Of a stretch of 64,000 bases of DNA, positions 1 through 12,748 are shown one piece after another. The notes beneath the pieces were generated by a model. The model searched no databases, was not told the DNA's origin, and was given only the letters and a program-made list of their open reading frames with translations. The translations under genes were made by a program, and so were the position numbers. Each line of letters opens with the position of its first letter. Within the stretch, counting starts at the first letter, position 1. Source of the DNA: Pseudarthrobacter sp. NIBRBAC000502770 (GTDB lineage: Bacteria; Actinomycetota; Actinomycetes; Actinomycetales; Micrococcaceae); assembly GCF_006517815.1 (NCBI RefSeq), contig NZ_CP041198.1, positions 1,736,001 to 1,800,000 of the forward strand. Direction: 5' to 3'.

Positions 1-93
1 TTTGCTGTTCAAAATTACCACACGGACTTTCCCGGTCCGGTGCCGTGGGAACGCGGCGCTGATCACATTCCAGCGGTCCGATGCCGGGGTTCT

Positions 94-121
94 TTGTGGT
101 GCGGAGGTACGCGCCTAGGCT
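94..121 (+). promoter_or_regulatory. Candidate promoter of the PrsW gene
   Basis: A TTGTGG -35-like hexamer (94-99) is followed after 16 bp by TAGGCT (116-121), a common actinobacterial -10 form. The likely start codon at 129 lies 7 bases beyond the -10, so the transcript would be leaderless. The only Shine-Dalgarno-like run, GGAGG at 103-107, is too far from that ATG to serve it. Confidence 0.45.
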
Positions 122-128
122 TTCGGAT

Positions 129-1391
129 ATGGCGATGTACCCGCAGCAACCCCCTTCCGGGCTTCCCGACGACCCCTACCGCGGCACGCCCGGCCCCCTG
201 CCGCAGCAGGCCAATCCCAGCTGGATGGGCCACGTACACCCGGAGCACTACCGGACCGCCCCGGGCCACCAGGGCCAGCCGCTGGCCGTGATGGCCCCTG
301 CCCGGGCAACGGCGCCGCGGACCCGCGGCGGCCTGGCAGGCCTGTCGGTCGCCGGCGGCATACTGGCCTTCCTCAGCCTGTTCCTGGTGGTGCCGTTCCT
401 GCTGTCCAACACCGGGGCCGGAGGCTTCCTGATCGGCTTCCTGGCGTCCCTGGTCCCCCTGGCCGTGGTCCTGGCCGCCGTCCACATCATCGACAGGTGG
501 GAGCCGGAGCCCAAGCGCCTGCTGTTCTTCGCTTTCACGTGGGGTGCGGCGGTGTCCGTTGCCGTGACGCTGTTGATCCAGCCGTTCTTCGTCTTCGCGT
601 TCCAGTTCACCGGAGAACCGGACCTGCGGACCTACATGGCAACGGTGCAGGCGCCCATCGTTGAGGAATTCGCCAAATCGCTTGGATTGTTGATCCTCCT
701 CCTCGCGGCGCGCCGGCAATTCGACGGCCCCGTGGACGGCGTGGTGTTCGCCTTCACCATCGCCGGCGGATTCGCGTTCACCGAGAACATCCTCTACTTT
801 GGCCGTGCCATTGCAGAGTCCGCATCCCCTGCCGGCGGCCTCGCCCAGGTCTTCTTCCTCCGCGGCGTCATGTCCCCGTTCGCCCATGCGATCTTCACCG
901 GCACCACGGGCCTGGTGATGGGTTTCGCCGCCCGGCGCTGGCATACGGGCGCATCAATAGGTGCATTCTTCGTGGGACTGCTGCCGGCCATGTTCCTGCA
1001 TAACAGGTGGAACAGCATGGGCCAGGGGTTCCTGCTGGATTACATCGTGGTCCAGGTACCGATCTTCCTGCTCGCGGTGGCCGGCATCATCTTCCTGCGG
1101 GTGGCGGAGAAACGCCTGACCCGCCAGCGCCTGCTGGAGTACTCGGCCGCGGGCTGGTTCACCCCGGCCGAAGTCCAGTTGCTGGCTACGGTGGGTGGCC
1201 GGCGCACGGCCCTGGCGTGGGCTGCAAGGTCGGGACGGAAACGACAGATGAAGCAATTCCTGAAGGCAGCCACCCAGCTGGCCAACACCCGGCAGCGCAT
1301 CCTCAGTGGACGCGACGTGCCGCTGCACCAGGCCGAAGAAAGGCAGCAACTCCAGCACATCCTCTCCCTGCGCGCGGCGGTGGCCGGCTGA
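129..1391 (+). CDS. PrsW-family intramembrane metalloprotease
   Basis: Polytopic membrane protein of 420 residues. The PrsW/CAAX-protease-type motifs are all visible: a Glu-Glu-x-x-Lys motif in VEEFAK near residue 179, a Glu-Asn pair in FTENIL near 219, and histidines in HAIFTG near 253 and LHNRWN further on. The first 60 or so residues are Pro/Gln-rich and cytosolic-looking, and a charged tail follows the membrane part. PrsW proteins cleave membrane-bound anti-sigma factors in Bacillus; the substrate here is unknown and no sigma/anti-sigma pair is nearby. The frame is open from an ATG at 81, but 129 (or 135) is preferred because it sits at leaderless distance from a -10 box. Confidence 0.85.
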   Translation: MAMYPQQPPSGLPDDPYRGTPGPLPQQANPSWMGHVHPEHYRTAPGHQGQPLAVMAPARATAPRTRGGLAGLSVAGGILAFLSLFLVVPFLLSNTGAGGFLIGFLASLVPLAVVLAAVHIIDRWEPEPKRLLFFAFTWGAAVSVAVTLLIQPFFVFAFQFTGEPDLRTYMATVQAPIVEEFAKSLGLLILLLAARRQFDGPVDGVVFAFTIAGGFAFTENILYFGRAIAESASPAGGLAQVFFLRGVMSPFAHAIFTGTTGLVMGFAARRWHTGASIGAFFVGLLPAMFLHNRWNSMGQGFLLDYIVVQVPIFLLAVAGIIFLRVAEKRLTRQRLLEYSAAGWFTPAEVQLLATVGGRRTALAWAARSGRKRQMKQFLKAATQLANTRQRILSGRDVPLHQAEERQQLQHILSLRAAVAG

Positions 1392-1407
1392 CGACCGGCC
1401 GTCAACG

Positions 1408-1438
1408 CAGAAGGCCCCGCCGGTGGCGGGGCCTTCTG
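1408..1438. terminator. Bidirectional hairpin between prsW-like gene and nusB
   Basis: A 14-bp perfect inverted repeat (cagaaggccccgcc, GGT loop, then its complement) lies between the convergent PrsW and nusB genes. It has no long U tract but can serve both transcripts. Confidence 0.8.
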
Positions 1439-1462
1439 CTGTCACGGTGCATTGTCCTTGGG

Positions 1463-1873
1463 TCAGGCGAGCAGTGACGGCTTCAGCTGCTGCAGCCGGC
1501 CCAGCAGGCCGTTGATGAACTGCGGAGACTCGTCGGTGGACAACGTCTTGGCCAGCGCAACTGCCTCGCTGACCGCCACCCCGTCAGGGACGTCGTCGTT
1601 GTAAAGGAGCTCCCAGGTGCCAATGCGCAGGATGATTCGGTCCACGGAGGGCATGCGCTCCAGGGTCCAGCCCTGCGAGTAAGTCTCCAGGAACTCGTCG
1701 ATGGCCGCCTGCTGGGAGACTACGCCTTCGACGATTTCCAGGGTGTAGGGATTGACCACCTGGTCGGTCTTTTCGCGGCGTGCGCGAAGCACGTCGAACG
1801 CCGAAACAGAGCGCTGCTCCGCTTCGAAAAGAACATCCAGTGCCCTGCTGCGGGCTTTACCGCGGGCGCTCAC
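1463..1873 (-). CDS. nusB: Transcription antitermination factor NusB
   Basis: NusB binds the boxA RNA of rRNA leaders together with S10 (NusE) and supports antitermination. The 136-residue protein has the all-helical NusB make-up: an N-terminal SARGKARSRALDVLFEAEQ helix and the conserved C-terminal stretch ILRIGTWELLYNDDVP followed by VAVSEAVALAKTLS. Length is normal for the family. It starts with GTG at 1873, overlapping the efp stop by one base (TAGTG), so it is probably translationally coupled to efp. It is the last gene of the leftward aro-efp-nusB block. Confidence 0.95.
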   Translation of the reverse strand: MSARGKARSRALDVLFEAEQRSVSAFDVLRARREKTDQVVNPYTLEIVEGVVSQQAAIDEFLETYSQGWTLERMPSVDRIILRIGTWELLYNDDVPDGVAVSEAVALAKTLSTDESPQFINGLLGRLQQLKPSLLA

Positions 1874-2436
1874 TACTCAGAAACCCGGCCCAGGTAGCTG
1901 CCGTCCCGGGTGTCCACCTTGACCTTGGTGTTGTTCTCGATGAACAGCGGGACCTGGATTTCGTAGCCGGTCTCCAGGGTGGCCGGCTTGGTGCCTGCGG
2001 AGGAGCGGTCGCCCTGCAGGCCCGGCTCCGTGTAGGTGATTTCGAGGACGACGCTCGGCGGCAGTTCGATGTAGAGGGGGTTGCCGTCATGGATGGCGAT
2101 GTTGACCATCTGGTTTTCAAGCATGAAGTTGGTGGCATCGCCAACCGTGGCGCCGGAGACGGTGATCTGGTCGTAGTCGGAGGTGTCCATGAAGACGAAA
2201 TCCGCACCGTCCTGGTACAGGTACTGGTAGTCACGGCGGTCCACTGTGGCCGTCTCGATCTTGAGCCCGGCGTTGAACGTCTTGTCAACAACCTTGCCGG
2301 ACATCACGTTGCGCATCTTGGTCCGCACAAAGGCGCCGCCCTTGCCGGGCTTGACGTGCTGGAATTCGATGACGTTCCAGAGCTGGCCCTCGAGCTTCAG
2401 GACCGTTCCGTTCTTAATGTCGTTAGTGGTTGCCAC
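1873..2436 (-). CDS. efp: Translation elongation factor P
   Basis: EF-P (187 residues) relieves ribosome stalling at polyproline stretches. The frame continues upstream, but the family N-terminus ([16 protein letters not shown]) fixes the start at a GTG at 2436, with AGAGGAA placed as ribosome-binding site. The P-site loop reads [10 protein letters not shown], putting a lysine at position 32 as in the actinobacterial subfamily reported to work without lysine modification; position 34 is Gly here. The usual three beta-barrel domains are covered and the C-terminus ([13 protein letters not shown]) is complete. No EpmA/EpmB-type modification enzyme is in the window. Confidence 0.97.
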   Translation of the reverse strand: MATTNDIKNGTVLKLEGQLWNVIEFQHVKPGKGGAFVRTKMRNVMSGKVVDKTFNAGLKIETATVDRRDYQYLYQDGADFVFMDTSDYDQITVSGATVGDATNFMLENQMVNIAIHDGNPLYIELPPSVVLEITYTEPGLQGDRSSAGTKPATLETGYEIQVPLFIENNTKVKVDTRDGSYLGRVSE

Positions 2437-2607
2437 TGGTTTCCTCTGGTTTCTTTGTCTGGCCGCGTGGTCAGATGCTGTATGCCGGGCGGGCACGCCG
2501 CAACGGCCCGCCTGCACGTGTTTGTCAAAAATCGCGTGGATGCAAAAATTCCACAACCATTCTACCGGTAAATACCGGGAAGCCTTTCCGGTGCTGCGGG
2601 ACGGGGC

Positions 2608-3125
2608 TCAGCAGGCCAGGTCCAGGACGTCCCGGGCCCGCTGCAAGGCCACGGTGGAGGAGTAGATCTGGGCCGCATCCGCTGACTGTGCCACCCGGAG
2701 GTCCAGGGCCTTGGAGAAGGACTCAACGGCGGCCGAGGTCTGGCCGGCCGCGTATTGCGTGCGTCCCAGGTATTGCAATGCGGGCGCTTCGCGGGGTGTC
2801 CCGTGCACCTCGGCGACGAGCTGGCGGAACAACTCGATGGCGCGGTCCATCCGGTGCGAGACACTCAGCACCTCGGCCTCGAAAAGGCGCAGCCGGAATG
2901 ATTCCGGGTCCTTGAACCGGGCTTCGGCAAGCAGTTCGGCGGCGTCGGAGGCATGGCCCTCCACGAGCAGCACGAAGATCGGGTCGGCAGGGTCGGTGGA
3001 GGCAGCCAGGGCCTCCCTGACCGCGTCCTCGTTGATGATCTGCGCGCGCAGGGTATCCGGGTTGATCCTGATCCCCGGGAAGCCGGCCTCTGGCCAGTCA
3101 GCGGTCCCACTCATATCGCCCTGCA

Positions 3126-3126
<1 letters not shown>
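2608..3126 (-). CDS. Small TPR-like hypothetical protein
   Basis: A 172-residue, soluble, acidic protein. Its second half looks like two or three tetratricopeptide-type helix pairs (DRAIELFRQLVAEV, ALQYLGRTQYAAGQTSAAVE, then AVESFSKALDL), a protein-interaction fold; the N-terminal part shows no motif I recognise. The ATG at 3126 overlaps the aroB stop (TGATG). An alternative ATG at 3114 has AGGG about five bases upstream and may be the true start. It is cotranscribed with the shikimate genes, but nothing in the sequence shows a role in that pathway. Confidence 0.75.
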
Positions 3127-4782
<1,656 letters not shown>

Positions 4783-4783
<1 letters not shown>

Positions 4784-5979
4784 TACTGGCCGATCGAGTC
4801 CAGGGATGCCGGGATGCTGTCCAGGTAACCCTTGATGTTGCGCGCGGTTTCCGCCACGGAGTCACCGCCGAACTTTTCAATGACGGCTTCAGCGAGGACC
4901 AGGGCCACCATGGCCTCGGCCACCACGCCGGCAGCCGGAACTGCGCAGACATCCGAGCGCTGGTGGTGTGCCTTGGCCGGCTCCCCGGTGCTGACGTCGA
5001 TGGTCCGCAGGGCGCGCGGAACGGTTGCGATGGGCTTCATGGCTGCGCGGACCCGGAGGACATCGCCGATGCTCATGCCGCCTTCGATGCCGCCGGCGCG
5101 GTTGCTGGCGCGGACAATGCGGCCGTCGCCGTCCCGGACGATTTCGTCGTGGGCAGCGGAGCCACGGCGTGCAGCGGTCAGGAAGCCGTCGCCGACCTCA
5201 ACCCCCTTGATGGCCTGGATGCCCATGAGGGCGGCCGCCAGCCTGGCGTCCAGGCGGCGGTCCCAGTGCACGTAGCTGCCCAGTCCGGGCGGTAGCCCGT
5301 ACGCCAGGACTTCCACCACGCCGCCCAGGGTTTCGCCTTCCTTGTGCGCAGCATCCACTTCGGCCACCATGGCGTCCGAAGTTTCGCGGTCGAAGCAGCG
5401 CAGGGGGTCCGCGTCCAGGGCGATGACGTCACCGGGCACGGGCAGCGGGCGGCCTTCGGGTACCGTCACGCTGGCGATGGACACGGTATGGCTGACAAGT
5501 TCAATGCCGAGGTGCTTGAGGAACTGGGCCGCCACGGTCCCCAGTGCCACGCGGGTGGCGGTCTCCCGTGCGCTGGCGCGCTCCAGCACCGGGCGGGCTT
5601 CGTCGAAGCCGTACTTCTGCATGCCCGTGAAGTCTGCGTGCCCCGGGCGCGGCCGCGTCAGGGGCGCATTGCGCGCCTGGTCGGCGAGGAGTCCGGGTTC
5701 CACCGGGTCGGCGGACATGATCTGCTCCCACTTGGGCCATTCGGTGTTCGCCACCTGGATGGCGACGGGACCGCCCTGGGTCAGGCCGTGCCGGACACCG
5801 CCGAGGATAGTGACCACGTCCTGCTCGAACTTCATCCGGGCCCCCCGCCCGTAGCCAAGCCGGCGGCGGGCCAGGGAGTCTGCGATGTGGCCACCGGTGA
5901 TTTCCACCCCGGCGGGGACGCCTTCAATAATTCCCATCAGAGCCGGGCCATGGGATTCACCGGCAGTCAACCAACGCAT
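4783..5979 (-). CDS. aroC: Chorismate synthase
   Basis: Final shikimate-pathway step: 5-enolpyruvylshikimate-3-phosphate to chorismate, with reduced FMN as cofactor. The 398-residue protein begins [14 protein letters not shown], the family signature with its active-site histidine; [14 protein letters not shown] and [12 protein letters not shown] are further conserved FMN/substrate segments. The start at 5979 is chosen because it begins exactly at the family N-terminus; an ATG nine bases upstream is also possible. A chorismate mutase lies elsewhere in the window (49.2 kb), so one chorismate branch is represented too. Confidence 0.97.
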
Positions 5980-6005
5980 AATTTCCATCCTGCCACGTAG
6001 GGCGG

Positions 6006-6866
6006 TCAGAACGCCCGCCGGGCAAGGCCGACTGCGTCACACATCACATCTATGACAGCTGCATTAACGTCTTCCCCGCGCCGGGTGAAGAGCCGCACCT
6101 GTTCCACGGCCTGGTACAGCAGCATTTCCAGGCCGGGCACTACGGCACCCCCGCCGGCCTGCCACACGGAAGCAACCAGGCTGGGCCACGGATCGTAGGC
6201 AACGTCCAGCAGGACGCCGGGGGTCCTGGTCTTCAACGCCGCAATTTCCGCGGCGAGTCCATCTGCCGCGCGGGGCGGCAGGGTGGAAATGACGACGTCG
6301 GCCTCCGCAGTGGGACGGGCGGCCGCAGCCAGCGGACGGATTTCGAGGGCCACGCCCAGGCTGTCGGCGGCGGAGCGGACCTCCGACGTCCGGGACGCAT
6401 CACGGACAAAGACCTGCACGGTGCCGGTGCCCAGCTCCTGCAGGGCAGCGATGGCCGATGCCGCTGTTCCGCCGCCGCCGAGGATGACGGCCGACGGGGC
6501 CGCCTTGGTGCCGGCGTGCCGCAGGGCATTGACGATGCCTGTGACGTCCGTATTCGAGCCCACAGCCTTCAGGCTGCCCGCCGATTCCTCGAACGTGACG
6601 GTGTTGACCACGCCGAGGGTCCCCGCCACCCCACGTACCTCGTCCACCTCATCCAGCATGGCCGTCTTCAGGGGCATGGTCACCGAGAGGCCCCGCCAGC
6701 CCGGCTGGTCCCGGATCTGACGCATGAACGCGGGGAGCAGCGCCTCCGTGACGTCGATGGCCGTGTAACTGATGCCGGCCCCGAGCTGCCCGTAGGCAGA
6801 GAGGTGCAGCGCCGGGGACTTCGAGTGGCTGATCGGGTGGCCAAGGACGGCAGCCCGCAGGCTCAT
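6006..6866 (-). CDS. aroE: Shikimate 5-dehydrogenase
   Basis: NADPH-dependent reduction of 3-dehydroshikimate to shikimate. The N-terminal substrate domain has [12 protein letters not shown] and the catalytic-lysine motif VTMPLK; SNTDVTG binds substrate, and the Rossmann glycine loop is [11 protein letters not shown]. The protein has 286 residues. The ATG at 6866 overlaps the mltG stop (ATGA), which decides the start over an in-frame upstream codon. Transcription comes from the alaS-ruvX-mltG side. Confidence 0.95.
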   Translation of the reverse strand: MSLRAAVLGHPISHSKSPALHLSAYGQLGAGISYTAIDVTEALLPAFMRQIRDQPGWRGLSVTMPLKTAMLDEVDEVRGVAGTLGVVNTVTFEESAGSLKAVGSNTDVTGIVNALRHAGTKAAPSAVILGGGGTAASAIAALQELGTGTVQVFVRDASRTSEVRSAADSLGVALEIRPLAAAARPTAEADVVISTLPPRAADGLAAEIAALKTRTPGVLLDVAYDPWPSLVASVWQAGGGAVVPGLEMLLYQAVEQVRLFTRRGEDVNAAVIDVMCDAVGLARRAF

Positions 6867-8572
6867 GTGCAGCGGCCCGCGTTGGCCTGGCACCACGCGT
6901 TGTACTGCTCAACGTAGGTGTTGTGTTCGGCCAGCGTCTTGGCGAACTTGGTCTCCTTGGTGTCCAGGTTCACGGTCACCCAGTAGAGGTAGTCGTTGGC
7001 CTTGGGCCGGGCGGCAGCGTCGATGGCGGTCTTGCCCGGTGAGCCGATGGGCCCGGGCGGCAGTCCCGGATTGGCGTAGGTGTTGTACGGGTTGGACTTG
7101 TCCTTCCGCTGCTCATCAGTGAAGTTGAAGCTCCGGGTGCCGAGGCCGTAGGTGACGGCCGAGTCAACCTGCAGGAACCCGCCGGTCTGGTCGTTGGGCT
7201 TGAGCCGGTTGTAGATGGCACCGGCCACGTCGCCGTAGTCGGCCTGCCCGCCTTCGGCCTGGACGATGCTTGCCACAATGACGGCCTCGTACTGCTTGGC
7301 CGGATCGGTGATGCCCTGGGATACCAGTTCGTCGGTGGTGGACTTCACCAAGGCCTGCAGGATGTCCTTGACAGGGGTGCCCAACGGAAAGCGGTACTCG
7401 CCGGGAGCGAGGTAGCCTTCGAGGTTCTTGGCGTTGGCCGGCAGGCCGAACTGGGCCGGTTGGTTGCTGAGCGCCTGCAGTTGCTGCATGGACGCTCCCG
7501 AGCCATCGGAGATCGCCTGCAGGGACTCGCTGATCCGCAGGCCCGCACTCAGCGCAAAGTAGATGACTTTGGTCTTGTCCTTGCCGGCCAGGACATTGAC
7601 GGCATCGGCGTTCTTCATTTCGTTCTTGAAGACGTAGTCGCCGGGCGACAAGGTTGCCCCGGAGGCATGGAACGCCTGCATGAAAGTGTCCGCGTTGGCT
7701 ACGACACGCTGGTTTTCCAGCTCGGTGGCGACGGAGCGCGTCCCCTCGCCGCTGGCAACGGTCACGTGCACCTCGCCGGTTCCGGGACCGGGAAAGTCCG
7801 ATGGCTTCCCGTCGCCCAGCAAAGGTTTGAGGAACTGGGCGCCTACGGCGACCGCCGTCACAAAGACAGCAAGGGTCAGGAACAGGGCCAGCAGCCTGCG
7901 GCGGCGCCGGACCTTCTTGGACGGCCGCTTCACCACTTCAGCGGACGCTGCCGGGAGGATTCCGGCCACCGGGTCCGCATGCGCCGACTCCGGGTGGGTG
8001 TCGCCGTGGTGGTAATCCGTCGACCCGTAGTGGCCGTGCACGTCCTCCTCATGGTGGAGGTGGGTGTCCTGGTGCGGGACGTCGTGGTGGTGTGCGTCGG
8101 CGTAGTGCACCTCGTCCCCGTGGTGCGGGACGTCGTCGTGGTGCGCCGCTTCCCCATGGTGCGCGTCGGCGTAGTGCACCTCGTCCTGGTGGGCGGCGTC
8201 GTCATGGTGCGCCGCTTCCCCATGGTGCGGTACGTCGTCGGGGTGGCCGAGGGGCGGCGGGGTGCCGGCGGCACCTTCATCGGAGGTGCCGTGCCCGGCA
8301 TGGTCGTCCTGGATGGACGGTGGCGTTTGCGGTGCTGCCGGGACATCTCCAGTAACGGGATGCGGGGCAAAGGTGGGCGCGGCCGCCGCGGCGGCAGGAG
8401 GTGCCGCCGGTGGCGGCGGGACGTCACCGGTTTCGTAGGCCTGCTCGGGCACGGCGTCGTGGCCTCCGGTGTTGAGGCTTTTCTCCCGGGCCCGCAGTTC
8501 CTTGCGGGTCAGTGGCCTCCCGGCCCCGGGGTCCAGCGGACTGGAGGTGTCGTCAATGTTGGCAGGGCTCAC
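6863..8572 (-). CDS. mltG: Endolytic murein transglycosylase MltG with His-rich cytosolic domain
   Basis: MltG cuts nascent glycan strands at the membrane. This version (569 residues) has a conserved-looking head (LTRKELRAREKSL), a Pro/Ala stretch, a histidine/aspartate-rich repeat region at about residues 91-199, a basic KKVRRRRR patch, one transmembrane helix at about 227-247, a LysM-like/YceG extracellular region and the catalytic part with the active-site Glu in SIVQAEGGQ. E. coli MltG is about 340 residues, so the extra length is the cytosolic N-terminus. Start and stop overlap ruvX and aroE by four bases each. The His-rich part is encoded by in-frame DNA repeats. Confidence 0.93.
   Translation of the reverse strand: MSPANIDDTSSPLDPGAGRPLTRKELRAREKSLNTGGHDAVPEQAYETGDVPPPPAAPPAAAAAAPTFAPHPVTGDVPAAPQTPPSIQDDHAGHGTSDEGAAGTPPPLGHPDDVPHHGEAAHHDDAAHQDEVHYADAHHGEAAHHDDVPHHGDEVHYADAHHHDVPHQDTHLHHEEDVHGHYGSTDYHHGDTHPESAHADPVAGILPAASAEVVKRPSKKVRRRRRLLALFLTLAVFVTAVAVGAQFLKPLLGDGKPSDFPGPGTGEVHVTVASGEGTRSVATELENQRVVANADTFMQAFHASGATLSPGDYVFKNEMKNADAVNVLAGKDKTKVIYFALSAGLRISESLQAISDGSGASMQQLQALSNQPAQFGLPANAKNLEGYLAPGEYRFPLGTPVKDILQALVKSTTDELVSQGITDPAKQYEAVIVASIVQAEGGQADYGDVAGAIYNRLKPNDQTGGFLQVDSAVTYGLGTRSFNFTDEQRKDKSNPYNTYANPGLPPGPIGSPGKTAIDAAARPKANDYLYWVTVNLDTKETKFAKTLAEHNTYVEQYNAWCQANAGRCT
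8094..8229 (-). repeat. In-frame DNA repeats encoding the His-rich MltG segment
   Basis: Two kinds of near-perfect copies interleave: a 24-base unit at 8094-8117 and 8163-8186 (69 bases apart) and a 25-base unit at 8139-8163 and 8205-8229 (66 bases apart). Both distances are multiples of three, so copies can be gained or lost without breaking the frame. The encoded blocks are HHGEAAHHDD and DEVHYADAHH, each present twice. Confidence 0.85.
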
Positions 8573-9168
8573 TGTTGCCTTCCATTATCTGAAGATTGGT
8601 TCGTGTCCGCGGGGATGGCGCGGACGGGCTGGTCCGCCCCACCGGCCCCCAGGTCCACGGACGGGGATGGCGCTGTCACGCGTGAGCCGACATCCGCTCC
8701 CCTGGCTTTCTGCATGTCGATGGCGTGCTGAAGAATACCCGCCGCCGCGACCTGATCAACTACTTTACGGTGGTCCCTGCTGCTCATGCCAGCTTCATGC
8801 AGGTTCCGGTGGGCCGAGACACTGCTGAGGCGTTCGTCCACGAGGTTAACCGGAACTGCCAGGCCGCGGCCGGCAAGCTCGGTTGCCAAAAGCAGTGCAT
8901 AGTCGGCCGCCATCCGGGCAGACGCGTGTTCCTCGCCCTTCATGGTTTTGGGGAGGCCGACGATGACCTGAACGGCTCCAAGCTCTTCCGCGAGCTTGGC
9001 GATCACGCGCACGTCCGAATTCTTTTTAGCGTTCCGGTCGAGGGTCTTATAGGGCGTGGCAAGAATCGAATCGCGGTCGCAGATGGCCACCCCTACGCGG
9101 ACGGTGCCGACGTCCACCCCCAGCTTCACGCCCTGGGGGTAGCCGCCGTCAGCAACAGCACTGGTCAT
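8569..9168 (-). CDS. ruvX: RuvX/YqgF-type Holliday junction resolvase homologue
   Basis: RNase H-fold nuclease family linked to 16S rRNA 5' processing and Holliday-junction resolution. The 199-residue protein has the first catalytic Asp in KLGVDVGTVRVGVA, the Glu-bearing strand IVGLPKTMKG, and VNLVDERLSS followed by the final acidic motif near VDQVAAAGIL. The frame is open upstream into alaS, but the ATG at 9168 gives the family N-terminus. The C-terminus has about 35 unconserved residues beyond the core. It overlaps mltG by four bases and begins eight bases after the alaS stop. Confidence 0.94.
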   Translation of the reverse strand: MTSAVADGGYPQGVKLGVDVGTVRVGVAICDRDSILATPYKTLDRNAKKNSDVRVIAKLAEELGAVQVIVGLPKTMKGEEHASARMAADYALLLATELAGRGLAVPVNLVDERLSSVSAHRNLHEAGMSSRDHRKVVDQVAAAGILQHAIDMQKARGADVGSRVTAPSPSVDLGAGGADQPVRAIPADTNQSSDNGRQQ

Positions 9169-9175
9169 GGCCCGG

Positions 9176-11854
<2,679 letters not shown>

Positions 11855-11979
11855 GAGCTGTTTTCTTACCCTTCTTGGTCCGCGCCGATGGGGCACGGGT
11901 CTTTCGTTCAGGTGGCCTGGCCCCGGATAGGGGGTCCTGCCGGTTGTTGGCTGGCTGCCGGTGTTGAGCCCTGCCGGGC

Positions 11980-12210
11980 CTAGCGGCGGACCACTTCAGC
12001 GGACTCGATGCCCAGGGCGGACCTCAGGTCTGTTTCCCGTTCCCGCATCCCGGCGCGGACGGCGTCGGCGAAGTCGTAGACCCCGTCGGCCAGCCGGCCC
12101 ACGGAGCGGTTCAGCCCTTCCGGCCCCAGGCTGGCCTGGGCTTGGCTCACTTTTCGGAAGGCAATGACGCCGATGGCCACGCCGATTCCCATCCAGACAA
12201 TTCTCTTCAT
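11980..12210 (-). CDS. Small single-pass membrane protein
   Basis: A 76-residue protein with one N-terminal hydrophobic helix (VWMGIGVAIGVIAF) and a charged helical tail (VYDFADAVRAGMRERETDLR). Actinobacteria commonly have such an ORF between the DUF948 gene and alaS; I believe it corresponds to a DUF-only family but cannot confirm the number. It lies 17 bases after the DUF948 stop, so the two are likely cotranscribed. Function unknown. Confidence 0.8.
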   Translation of the reverse strand: MKRIVWMGIGVAIGVIAFRKVSQAQASLGPEGLNRSVGRLADGVYDFADAVRAGMRERETDLRSALGIESAEVVRR

Positions 12211-12227
12211 GTTTATTCTTTTCGGAT

Positions 12228-12602
12228 CTAGCGGCTGCGGCGCCCGGCGGCGGGCTTCCGTCGGTTGGCGAAGGCGCTGCGGACGCCGTAGCTGAAGGCG
12301 GCAACCTTGATCAGCGGGGAGCCGACCGTTGCGGCGACCAGCGAGGACAGCGCGGAAATGTTGGCCGAGGCATCCGAGACGTTGGACGAGATGCCGTCCA
12401 CCTTCTTCAGCTGCTGGTTGGTCGTGGAGACGGTGGCCGTGACCTCGTCCATGAGGGGCGTGGCGCCGTCGCTCAGGGACCTGATGGTGGTCCGCACCTC
12501 ATCGAAGACTTTTCCCAGCTTCAGGATGGGGACCGCAAGCAGCAGGACCAGGAGCGCGAACACCCCGGCAGCGATCAGGCCGGCAATATCGCCACCAGAC
12601 AT
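12228..12602 (-). CDS. DUF948-type membrane protein
   Basis: A 124-residue protein: an N-terminal transmembrane helix (IAGLIAAGVFALLVLLLAVP), then a long Ser/Thr/Val-rich amphipathic stretch typical of DUF948 proteins, which resemble chemotaxis or coiled-coil spacers, and a basic tail (ANRRKPAAGRRSR). Family function is not established. It is followed closely by the 76-residue membrane protein and alaS. Confidence 0.8.
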   Translation of the reverse strand: MSGGDIAGLIAAGVFALLVLLLAVPILKLGKVFDEVRTTIRSLSDGATPLMDEVTATVSTTNQQLKKVDGISSNVSDASANISALSSLVAATVGSPLIKVAAFSYGVRSAFANRRKPAAGRRSR

Positions 12603-12696
12603 AGACGTTCATCTCCTCGAAATTCCGTGGTTGGGTTCCAGCCTGCCCGCGACCGCAAAGGGGCGCCGCGCAGATGTCCCCCAAGTACCTTACATA

Positions 12697-12732
12697 CAAA
12701 GAAGCCCGCGGCGCTTGCCACGGGCTTCTTTG
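12697..12732 (-). terminator. rpsD terminator
   Basis: A 12-bp perfect inverted repeat (CAAAGAAGCCCG with its complement) with a short GGC/GCC inner stem lies 17 bases after the rpsD stop. On the leftward strand it ends in CTTTG followed by T-rich sequence. Confidence 0.85.
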
Positions 12733-12748
12733 GGTACGCTGCTGGGAT

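Noticed and set aside
2565-2580. CCGGTAAATACCGG hairpin before the TPR-like gene end
   Set aside because: A 5-bp stem is too weak to call a terminator.
8094-8229. CRISPR-like short repeats
   Set aside because: Only two copies of each unit, in frame within mltG, with no cas genes.
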